A stretch of DNA of 64,000 bases, taken from assembly GCA_950022295.1 (NCBI GenBank), contig OX465597.1:64963016-65027015 (forward strand), in the 5' to 3' direction. Source of the stretch: Bromus sterilis (taxonomy: Eukaryota; Streptophyta; Magnoliopsida; Poales; Poaceae). The notes under the pieces were generated by a model. That model was not told where the DNA came from. It worked only from the letters and a program-made list of their open reading frames with translations, and searched no databases. Shown piece after piece: positions 56,222 to 64,000 of this stretch. Position 1 is the stretch's first letter. Each line of letters begins with the position of its first letter. A program made the position numbers and the translations under genes.

Positions 56222-57805
56222 TGATGGCGATGAAGTTAATAGGTTTAGTGGGATTGCCTCCCCTGTTAACCGCGCCAATAAACGATTCTTGATAACCCAC
56301 AAGTCTAGGGGATTAATTGTAGCTTTTCGATAAATAAGAGTGTCGAACCCAACGAGGAGCGGAAGGTGCTGATAAGTGACACTGGATAAGGAAAGGCGGC
56401 ACACACTCAAAGGTAAATATTTAGGGGTATTTGGTTTAAGCAACAGAAAAGTAAAAGACAAGCAAAGTAAACATGGTAACTAAGGAGTAGCAAGTGGCCC
56501 AATCCTTTCACAAGGATAAGCCTAGGAACTAAACTTATAAAAGCTAAAGCGTTCTCGAGAACACATGGGAGAGAGAGCCAAGTTACTTTCCTTCCTTGTA
56601 CTCCGCCAAGTAATATGTATTGTGTTGATAAGTATCGGTGGGTGGATCAATGCTAGTACACCTTCTAGACTAAGATAAGTGTACTCTTATGATTACACAC
56701 CTTGCAAGCATCCGCAAATACAAGGTAGTAATTAAGGCATAAGCCTAACCACAGCATTACGATCAAGGATCCATAACTCCCTTGTACAAAAGTGTGTGAA
56801 TTGGGGTTCAGGTTTCTGTCACTCCGGCAACCCACCATAAGCATCCTTTGTGCACAATGTATTCCTCTAGGCCCATGAAAGGTGAAGTGTTAAGTGTTCG
56901 ACTCACATAACACCACTAGAGAAATAACAACACAACTTAAGTATCAAACAACACATAACACTTCAACATCATATGACTACTAACAACTAGACTTCTCGCA
57001 TGTTCTCAAGAACTAAAGTAACTACTCACAAGACATAAAAGAGATCATGATCAGAGGTGATAGATGGGTGGCAAAAAATCTGGACACAATGATATTTCTC
57101 CAACAAAACTTAATAGCATTCACCACAAAGTAGTAATCAACACCAATAGAGTAGAGAGGATAGATAGTACGGATTACAACACAAGTTGCAATTGTGAGAT
57201 GAGATGGGATGGAGATGGAGATGGTGCTGATGTTGGGGATGATGTTGATGATGATCTCGGTGATGCCCGTGACGACGATGATGATGATGGCGACGATCTC
57301 CCCTTCCGGGAGGTGATCTCCCCGGCGGAATCTGCCCGCCGGAGATAGCTTTTCTCCTCTGTAGGTTTCCGCCCCGTGGCGGCGGCGAAACACAAAAACT
57401 CTTCTCTATTTAGGGTTTTCACCCCAGGGGGTCTTATAGGCGAGAGGGGGCACCGAGGGGGGCCACAAGGCATCCAGGAGGGTGCCTCGCGCGGCCAGGA
57501 GGGGGGGCCGCGCCAGGCACCCTTCTGGCTGCCTGGTGGGTCCCCTCACCTCCATCCTCGGTGATCCCCAGTCAATCTTCATAAAAACACTCCCCGTAAA
57601 ATTTCATCGCATTTGGACTTGATCTGTTCAGCAACTTGGTGTCCACTTTTCACCGCTGAATTCTGGTTCTGCTGCTTCGGCACCGGAAAGTTGTAAACTG
57701 TGTAGAACAAGCCAAAACAACATAAGAACAATAATTTAAAGTGGAATATATCAATGAATAGGATGAAATTACAATATAAAATAGTGATGCATTTTGGACG
57801 TATCA
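56222..57805 (-). repeat. Element X 5' LTR (1584 bp)
   Basis: A complete LTR from TGATACGTCC (57805) to GCCATCA (56222). It preserves the empty site for C1 and the fossil primer site (56259-56277). It is directly followed on the right by the duplication GCGTC and Element I integrase. Confidence 0.92.
57022..57393 (-). CDS. LTR-internal ORF, X 5' LTR copy (hypothetical)
   Basis: A 123-codon frame starting MFRRRHG and ending SFMSCE. It is homologous to the frame at 27575-27943, with a one-codon length difference in the isoleucine-rich tract. Confidence 0.3.
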   Translation of the reverse strand: MFRRRHGAETYRGEKLSPAGRFRRGDHLPEGEIVAIIIIVVTGITEIIINIIPNISTISISIPSHLTIATCVVIRTIYPLYSIGVDYYFVVNAIKFCWRNIIVSRFFATHLSPLIMISFMSCE

Positions 57806-57810
57806 GCGTC

Positions 57811-58205
57811 TCATGAACTTGACTTCTCTAGATGAGTGGAGAAGTGAAGCTTACGAGAGCGCAAAAATGTTCAAGGAAAAGGTAAAGAAGTGGCACGATA
57901 GGAGGATTTTAAAACGTGAATTTAATGTTGGTGATAAAGTTTTGTTGTTTAGATCCCGTTTCAGGTTTTCTCCAGGTAAACTACTCTCCAGGTGGGAAGG
58001 GCCATTTCATATTGAGGAAGTCTACCGCTCGGGTGCAATCAAGATTAACAATTTCGAAGGCACCAAACCTCAAGTGGTGAACGGGCAAAGACTTAAGCAT
58101 TACATAGCAGGAGATCCTGTCAATGTTGATGTGGATTTGGTATACACAAAATCTCATGAAGAACATGTTGCAGCCCTGTTCCAGACACCAACAGAAGTAG
58201 AATAA
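57811..58205 (+). pseudogene. pol: Element I integrase C-terminal region
   Basis: It resumes the integrase frame cut at 12403 by element X. It contains the conserved C-terminal block (KVLLFRSRFRFSPGKLL, GPFHIEEVYRSGAIKI) and ends at a TAA near 58203. It is the counterpart of 48320-48720 in element A. This segment has no stops, unlike the upstream pol. Confidence 0.85.
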
Positions 58206-58224
58206 GAAAATGTATGTATTACGG

Positions 58225-59798
58225 GAGATAAATTCATCTGTAATCATTGAAGTTGAGATCGAAATTTACTTTAGTCCACGTACTTAGAAATACCCGAAAT
58301 TCGGTCATTAAAATTATATCAGTGAACACCAATGGTCACCGCCATACGCTTTGACTACGTATTTTGCCTACGTGGCATATTGTTTGACCTGTTGACACTC
58401 TATAAATTCATCAATGGTCACTGAACTTGTCTTGAATATTTATTTTGGTACCTGTTTCAAAATTCAAAACACATAACTTTGTTCGTTCGTTAGTATTTCT
58501 TCATACTTTATATATATTGAAAAAATTAATTCACTTTGGTATTCTTAACATACACGAAAGTTCAAATTCAAAACACATAAAATATATATATTGAAAAAAT
58601 TAATTTACGTATAACTGTAAAAGTATTCATCACACATACAATAAATGTTCACGCAGTGTAAGAAATGTTCAAACTAGTTTTATAAAGTGTTGCTAGATTT
58701 TAAGAAAATATTAGTGACATTAAGAAAATACTCAAGTATCAAAAAAGTTCAAGAAAATTAATTCTTTTAATAAAATATATATAATTGCACAATTTACAAA
58801 ATTGTTCTATACTATTCAATAACGAATCATGAAATTTAAAAAATAGTACATCTATTTGAGAAAATGTCGATTTTTATAAAAACTTATAGTCAAAAAATAT
58901 TCACATAAATTTAAAGATTTTTTTGTACCATTTATAAAATGTACATAACATCTAAAAAAATGATCACATGTTTACAAAATATGTTCATGATATATTTTTA
59001 AATATATTAATATAATATTTTTAATGTTCACAAAATATAAAAATGTATTTATTACCATGCGAAAAATGTTTATCATATATTTTAAAATGGTTAACATTTA
59101 TTAAAAAAAATGTTCAAACACACTTTTTTACACAATGAGCATCTTATATTTATAAAATGTTGGACACAGGTATGTGAATAGGTATAACTTCTAAAAAAAC
59201 TGTGAAAGTGCATCCTAGCATGAAATACTTTTCGAAGGCGATAAGTCTATTGTCCCTGAAGTATGAAAGTACTATTGTTTATGCACATACACCTCTCCAT
59301 AGAGGATGAAGACTAGGTTAAAGTATTCTACCATAAAATAGATTATCTATTTTTTTTAAACGTGAACATTTTGCTAATGTCACTATTATTTTTTGAAAGC
59401 TAGCTACATTTGTGAAAAATAACTTGTCGCTGCATTCACTTTTTGTATGTGTTATGATTTTCTTAATAATTTATATAAATTATTTTATGCAATACCTATA
59501 TTTTAAATATATTAACAAAACAAAAAAGACTAACGAACGAACAAAGGGATGTATTTTTAATTTTGAACCAGTGACCAAAATAATTTTTTTAGATAAGTTC
59601 AGTGACCATTGATGAATTTATAGACGGTCAACAGGTTAAACAATATGCCATGTAAGCAGAATACGTAGTCAAAACGTATGGCGGTGACCGTTGGTGTTCA
59701 CTGATACAACTTTAATTACCGTATTTCGGGTATTTCTAAGTACATGGACCAAAGTGAATTTTGGTCTCAACTTCAGTGACTACGGGTGAATTTATCTC
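58225..59798. mobile_element. Non-autonomous Mutator-like element (1574 bp, long TIRs)
   Basis: The ends read GAGATAAATTCA...TGAATTTATCTC. Terminal inverted repeats of about 205-215 bp (58225-58439 and 59594-59798) are flanked by the 9-bp duplication GTATTACGG (58216-58224 and 59799-59807). Element A keeps the unoccupied site at 48296-48310 (single GTATTACGG complement). The AT-rich interior encodes no transposase. Nine-base duplications with long TIRs and GAGATAA-type ends are characteristic of MULEs. Confidence 0.9.
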
Positions 59799-59879
59799 GT
59801 ATTACGGTAAGGAAACATCGCGAAACCGCCATAAAAGTTCCAGATTACGAGTTTTTGCGAAATATAGAAAATTTGAGGC

Positions 59880-60129
59880 CTAAGTGGAGCCGGAGACCAG
59901 CTCCAGGGGGCCCAGGCGCCCCCTGGCGTGGCCCCACCCTTGGCTGCGCCGGGAGGCCGCCTGGGCACCCCGGAGCCCGTCTCCGACTCCTCTTTGACCT
60001 GTTATCTTCCTTTCTGTGCAAATTTTTTTTCTATATATTTGCCTGGATCGTTCCGGCAACAGATCTCGCGATTTCGTGTGTTTTTATTTTCGAGCTGTTT
60101 CTGCCAGGACTAAAAGCTGAGTAGTAGAG
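59880..60129 (+). promoter_or_regulatory. Element I internal promoter-like module before the accessory ORF
   Basis: A GC-rich block (about 59888-59990) resembles the U3 block of the family LTR, with words such as CCTGGCG, GGCCCCACCC and GCCGGGAG in the same order. A TATA box CTATATATTT (60031-60040) and a 90-nt stretch to the ATG at 60130 follow. The arrangement mirrors the LTR promoter at 3140-3262. Promoter activity is inferred, not shown. Confidence 0.55.
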
Positions 60130-60567
60130 ATGTCCTCTTGTGGCTCGAGCGGAGAGGACTTCTTGGGATGGCGTCTACGTCAAGTCCGGAAGGATCTTAA
60201 TCAAGGAAAGCACGTTGATTGGGCTACCAAAGATCAAACTGCCACAAGACAAGCAGAGATGGAGCGCTCCGTGAGGGAGGAAGTCAAGACTATCACCGCA
60301 CAACAACAAGAAGGCCCAAGCAATCCCATCATGGTGGGATCTGTCCAACCTCATTATGATCTTTATCTTAACCTTTCAGGGCCCTCCACTTCATCTGAAG
60401 ATCAACGTATGCTTTCCACCATCTCCGAGGCCTACCGTATCACCAACCAACTCTATGAAGATTTCCGTGTGCTAAAAGTACAGGTGAGAGTTTTGGAGCC
60501 AGAGAACCGAACCCTTCGCCGTGTCATCAGGGATCTGAAGAAACAACCACAACAGGATGAGGAGTAA
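60130..60567 (+). CDS. Element I accessory ORF, 145-residue predicted coiled-coil protein
   Basis: An intact frame starting MSSCGSSGEDFLGWRL and ending RDLKKQPQQDEE. A basic/charged N-terminal half and a C-terminal region with leucine/valine heptads (residues about 100-138: YRITNQLYEDFRVLKVQV) suggest a coiled coil. No signal peptide or membrane segment is present. A decayed homologue is in element X (29975-30176 plus 44271-44362). Element A carries a different protein in the same place. It stays open although Element I pol has many stops, which may reflect short length or later function. Function unknown. Confidence 0.65.
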   Translation: MSSCGSSGEDFLGWRLRQVRKDLNQGKHVDWATKDQTATRQAEMERSVREEVKTITAQQQEGPSNPIMVGSVQPHYDLYLNLSGPSTSSEDQRMLSTISEAYRITNQLYEDFRVLKVQVRVLEPENRTLRRVIRDLKKQPQQDEE

Positions 60568-60603
60568 ATCTCCTCGGGCAATGGCATCCCCTTAGCTTGT
60601 TCC

Positions 60604-60617
60604 AAGCTTGGGGGAGT
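60604..60617 (+). other. Element I internal copy of the polypurine tract
   Basis: AAGCTTGGGGGAGT is identical to the terminal tract at 62209-62222, 37 bp after the accessory ORF stop. Confidence 0.85.
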
Positions 60618-62208
60618 GCCCGGTATTTTTATCTTTATCTATGTCTTTTAGAGTCAAGTAGAGTCGTATCATGTCTAGGGAAGTTATCTTATAAAATAGG
60701 TGTTTGCTTTGAGGTCTATCACTCCTTTTTGGAGAGTTATGTATCTGTGAGTGTGGAGTCGTCTATGATGGAATATTAATGAGAAGTCTATTGGTCCCTT
60801 CGCTGCACTCGGTATTCTCTTCACGCAATCGACCTTATGATGATTCTTATGGGGAGTATTGACCTTATATCAGGTATGGCTTTGGTAACTTTATTTAATC
60901 TTGGCAAACATAGTTTTGGTCATAGAAACAAGCATGTTATTTTTCTCAAAGTAGCGACATAACCAAACCCTCTTTGTTATTATGCTTGTAGTGTTATGTC
61001 GACAAGGAAGACAACTTGATGTGCTATGCTTGTTTTAATGTTTATGCTTTATATTCCTTTGCATCGAAGTCATCATCAATTGTCTGTTCTCTCAAAGCCT
61101 TTGCTAGCCAAACCTCTGTACTAAGCGTAATTCTGCTTGTACATCCATACCATGAAACCAGTATCTTCCGTATGAGTCCATCATACCTTCCTATTCGTGG
61201 TATTCCACTACCACTCCTAAAGAATAGAATTCTTGTGTTATCCTTAGATGTTCAAAATCTTCTGTTTTGTGCCCCTGTTTTAGCTCATGAGGAAGTAGTA
61301 GTTAACTCATGTTCTTCTTAAGTTGGACAAGTTTTACCCCGGGATTGCATGTCTAATCTGCAAACCCCTAATACGAGGAGGAACTGGCATGAGTGCGCCC
61401 AGCTCACAAAAGATAATACAACAAACAAACCCTCCTTCACGCTTTGTTCATGAGAAATCAGAAAACTTTGGCAGTGATAAACAAAGGAGATTGCGGGGAT
61501 GTGATCGTCCCCGTTTTGGAGCCGTTCCTCGAAACTTGTCCAATCTGAGAAGCAATTGAGTCATCTATTAGCATTCGTTGACAAATCATGCACCTCTCAA
61601 AACTTGTTTTCATTTTGTTTGATCTAAGGATAACACTTGAATTTTCCCTGCTTGCCTTTAACAAGGCTTTTTTCCTTTACTTTTGTGTTGAGTCAATTTT
61701 CCCTACTTCCTCCTTTCCCAAAGAGAACAGACACTTGATGCTGATGAAGATTCATCCATATAATGCTGCATTAAAGTTTTACCATGCCATATCATTGTTG
61801 ACATTATCTCTTGATAAGTAAGTTGTTTACAAAAGCATTTTCCAAGCAAACATCTTCCTTTGTGTTAACATTTGCACTACATGACTAATAGCTTGTTCTT
61901 TCAAAAAGTTGCAAATTATCTCTTCAAAATATAATGATAAAGAGCAAAGGTAAAATCTTTTAGTTGTCCCTTGACCAAAGGACTTGTTCGCCATGATTTG
62001 ATGAGTTTCCTTAGCCCTACTTTTGATTATAATTGTTATTACTCTTTCATAAGGGCTCTTATGAGTTGGAGGTTGCTGTTTAGGATGTTTGAGTTTGGTG
62101 AAAAGTTCATGATGCTTCTTGTCCGTATTTTATTTATCGACACTTCACTCTCTAAACTTGTGGACAGGTTTACCGAGCTCAGTTTTCGCTTAGGGACAAG
62201 CGAGGTCT
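60618..62208 (+). other. Element I conserved non-coding region between polypurine tracts
   Basis: About 1.59 kb homologous to the minus-strand regions at 45855-47417 and 28373-29923. No shared ORF, tRNA or obvious hairpin was seen. Confidence 0.7.
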
Positions 62209-62222
62209 AAGCTTGGGGGAGT
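62209..62222 (+). other. Element I terminal polypurine tract
   Basis: AAGCTTGGGGGAGT lies immediately before the 3' LTR start TGATACG. Confidence 0.92.
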
Positions 62223-63497
62223 TGATACGTCCAAAATGCATCACTATTTTATATCGTAATTCATCCTTATTCATTGATATATTTCACATTACAATGATGT
62301 TCTTATGTTGTTTTGGCTTGTTTTACATAGTTTGCAACTTTCCGGTGCCGAAGCAGCAGACGCAGGATTCAGCAGTAAAAAGTGGACGCTGAGTTGTTGA
62401 AGAAGAATACCTCCAAATTACCTGAAAATCGACGGGGGGGGGGGGGGGATTTTCCAGGAGATTCACGAAGACTCGCCGAAGAGGGGCCAGAGGGGGGCCA
62501 TAGGGGCCCCATGCGGCCACCTGGCGCGGCCCCACCCCTGGCCACGCCGGGAGGGCGCCTGGATCCCTGGGGCCACTCTCGGCTCCCTCCTCTGGCCTAT
62601 ATACTCCTCGTTACGCGAAAACCCTAAAAAAAGAAGCTTTCATGGAGTTCCGCTGCCGCTCCGTGGCGGAAACCTATAGAGAAGAAAAGGGCTCTCCGGC
62701 GGACAGATTCCGTCGAGGAGATCACCTCCCGGAAGGGGAGATCATCGCCATCGTGATCAACATCGTCACGAGCATAATCGAGATCATCATCAAGATCATC
62801 CCCAACATCAGCACCATCTCCACCACCATCCAATCTCACCTCACAAGTTCATCTTGTGTTGTAATCCGTACTATCTATCCTCTCTACTCTACCGGTGTTG
62901 ATTACTACTTTGTGGTGAATGCTATTGAGTTTTGTTGGAGAAATACCATTATGTCCAGATTGTTTATCATATATTTATCACCTCTGATCATGATCTCCTT
63001 TATGTCTTGTGAGTAGTTACTTTAGTTCTTGGGGACATGGAATAAGTCTAGTTATTAGTAGTCATATGATGTTGAAGTAATTTGTGTTGTTTGATATTTC
63101 AGTTGTGTTGTTATTTTCCTAGTGGTGTTGTGTGAGTCGAACACTCAACACTTCGCCTTCTTAAGGACCTAGGGGAATACATTTTGTATTAAGAATGCTT
63201 ACGGTGGGTTGCCGGAGTGACAGAAACCTGAACCCCAGTTTGCACACTTTTGCACAAGGGAATACTGGATCCTTGATCTTATTGTTGTGGTTAGGCTTTG
63301 CCTTAATTTCTATCTTGTATTTGCGGATGCTTGCAAGATGTTTAATCATAAGAGTGCACTTATCTTAGTCTAGAAGGTGTGCTAGCATAGATCCACCGAC
63401 TCAACACTTATCAGCTCAACACTTGTTAGCGATACGGAGTATGGCGAAAGCACGTGACCACCTCTCCATGTGTCCTCATGAACGCTTTAGTCTTTAT
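62223..63497 (+). repeat. Element I 3' LTR, truncated
   Basis: It follows the 5' LTR until CTTTAGTCTTTAT (about 63497) and then diverges completely, so the last roughly 240 bp are missing. TATA box at 62597-62604. Confidence 0.9.
62642..63016 (+). CDS. LTR-internal ORF, 3' LTR copy of Element I (hypothetical)
   Basis: A 124-codon frame whose ATG lies about 40 bp after the TATA box, ending SFMSCE. It is the best-placed version for translation from an LTR transcript. N-terminal MEFRCRSVAETYREEK, isoleucine-rich middle, tail VDYYFVVNAIEFCWRN. Unknown and possibly fortuitous. Confidence 0.35.
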   Translation: MEFRCRSVAETYREEKGSPADRFRRGDHLPEGEIIAIVINIVTSIIEIIIKIIPNISTISTTIQSHLTSSSCVVIRTIYPLYSTGVDYYFVVNAIEFCWRNTIMSRLFIIYLSPLIMISFMSCE

Positions 63498-64000
63498 CCA
63501 TTCCTCCCCCTCCAGTGCAACTTCCCCCTCCTCCCGTGCCGTGTTCGTCGCCGACAGGAAGCCCACCGGAGCGCACCGCCATGGACGACGTGGCCACCAT
63601 GGCCTAGAGCTCAAGCCAACACGTCCACCGTGTTCGTCGTCCTCGACTTCGTCTTCACGCAGAAGCTGGAGCACTAATTCCTCCCCGAGCGGATGCCATC
63701 GTCTTCAACCTCCCGCTGGACCCGCGAGCTCGCCGTCTTCGATTCGCCGCCGTTGAAGCCTCCCCGCCTCTCCCCTTTGCCTCGTCGTGCTCCCTGAGTA
63801 CTGGTGAGCGTTTCCCCTCAAGCCGTTACTCCCTTCCCCTCCTCTAGCTCGAATCTCCATGGACGCCGGAGTACAGAGCCGCCGTGCTCGTCGTCGTTGA
63901 ACCTGCGCTAAGAAATCGTCCTCACCACCTTGTCCTTCGCAACTGCCGTGAACTTCTGCTTCGAACGCGCCCAACCGTGGCTCAATTGGTGCCCCACAGC
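63498..64000. other. GC-rich sequence of unknown origin at the right edge
   Basis: Abruptly GC- and CpG-rich after the truncated LTR. Short Pro/Ser/Arg-rich frames occur on both strands (up to 100 codons) without recognisable domain. In composition it resembles the GC-rich blocks of the chromovirus LTRs, so it may be part of another LTR. A gene exon beyond the window cannot be excluded. Confidence 0.35.

Larger units (their letters stand above)
12404..57805 (-). mobile_element. Element X: composite three-LTR Athila-like element (subfamily B) with nested insertions
   Basis: Both ends are LTR termini and are flanked by the perfect 5-bp duplication GCGTC (12399-12403 and 57806-57810). The integrase frame of Element I joins exactly across it. 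In its own (minus) direction the order is: LTR 57805-56222, gag-pol, [element A], accessory ORF (split by C2), PPT, middle LTR 28358-14277 (split by C1), a second primer site, gag-protease 14180-12621, and a 0.2-kb LTR end. Without nested elements it is about 10.7 kb. The layout fits unequal recombination between copies followed by deletion. Confidence 0.8.
2898..63497 (+). mobile_element. Element I: outer Athila-like Ty3/gypsy retrotransposon (interrupted)
   Basis: The element runs 5' LTR, tRNA-Asp-type primer site, gag, protease, RT, RNase H, integrase, accessory ORF, polypurine tract, 3' LTR. It is broken by a solo LTR (6355-9957), the composite element X (12404-57805) and a MULE (58225-59798). 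Removing these leaves about 10 kb. The 3' LTR is truncated near 63497, so no flanking duplication can be checked. Reading frames contain several stops and frameshifts, so this copy is not autonomous. Lineage assignment rests on the gag and RT sequence style, the FMDDF catalytic motif and the primer site. Confidence 0.85.

Noticed and set aside
63423..63974. Host gene start at the right edge
   Set aside because: The frames are short, overlapping on both strands and of compositional type, with no recognisable domain, so I left it as unknown sequence.

Overview
This 64 kb window is intergenic DNA from a large plant genome, and I see no host gene in it. It consists almost entirely of nested Ty3/gypsy LTR retrotransposons. 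They belong to an Athila-like lineage (tRNA-Asp-type primer site, LTRs starting TGATACG) and a chromodomain lineage of Tekay/Del type (initiator-Met-tRNA primer site, LTRs of about 4 kb). Two DNA-transposon-like elements are also present. Deep nesting, very long chromovirus LTRs and these element types fit a grass, most likely Triticeae (wheat, Aegilops, barley or rye). That assignment is inference from style, not a database match.

Layout. Positions 1-2897 are AT-rich flank with a probable inverted-repeat DNA transposon (299-1396) and a 43-bp LTR-end relic (2855-2897). Element I (Athila-like, + strand) spans 2898-63497 and is about 10 kb once its insertions are removed. Three insertions split it: a solo LTR at 6355-9957 (duplication GTCTA, one copy lost a base), a 45.4-kb composite element X on the - strand at 12404-57805 (duplication GCGTC on both sides), and a Mutator-like non-autonomous element at 58225-59798 (9-bp duplication GTATTACGG). 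The 3' LTR of Element I is truncated near 63497 and abuts GC-rich sequence of unknown origin.

Element X is itself Athila-like (subfamily B) with an LTR-internal-LTR-internal-LTR layout. It carries three further insertions: chromovirus C1 (+, 15023-27519, duplication CATCA) in its middle LTR, chromovirus C2 (-, 30177-44265, duplication GTTTG) in its accessory ORF, and an internally deleted Athila-like element A (-, 44363-52465). The implied order is Element I, then X, then C1, A and C2. The LTR pair of C2 looks about 1% diverged and that of C1 about 2% by eye, so C2 is probably the youngest.

Function. C1 and C2 each keep a nearly complete Gag-Pol polyprotein with a C-terminal chromodomain. 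One premature stop disrupts C1 and one single-base frameshift disrupts C2. C2 also has an extra 259-codon ORF between its primer site and gag. The Athila-like copies are more decayed. Their 3' portion carries an accessory module: a GC-rich block plus TATA box resembling the LTR promoter, a short leader, a small coiled-coil-type ORF (two unrelated versions occupy the same slot), and an exact 14-nt copy of the terminal polypurine tract about 1.6 kb upstream of the real one. Subfamily B LTRs also contain a fossil primer-binding site, showing that the LTR boundary moved inward. These last two observations are the most novel-looking biology in the window.
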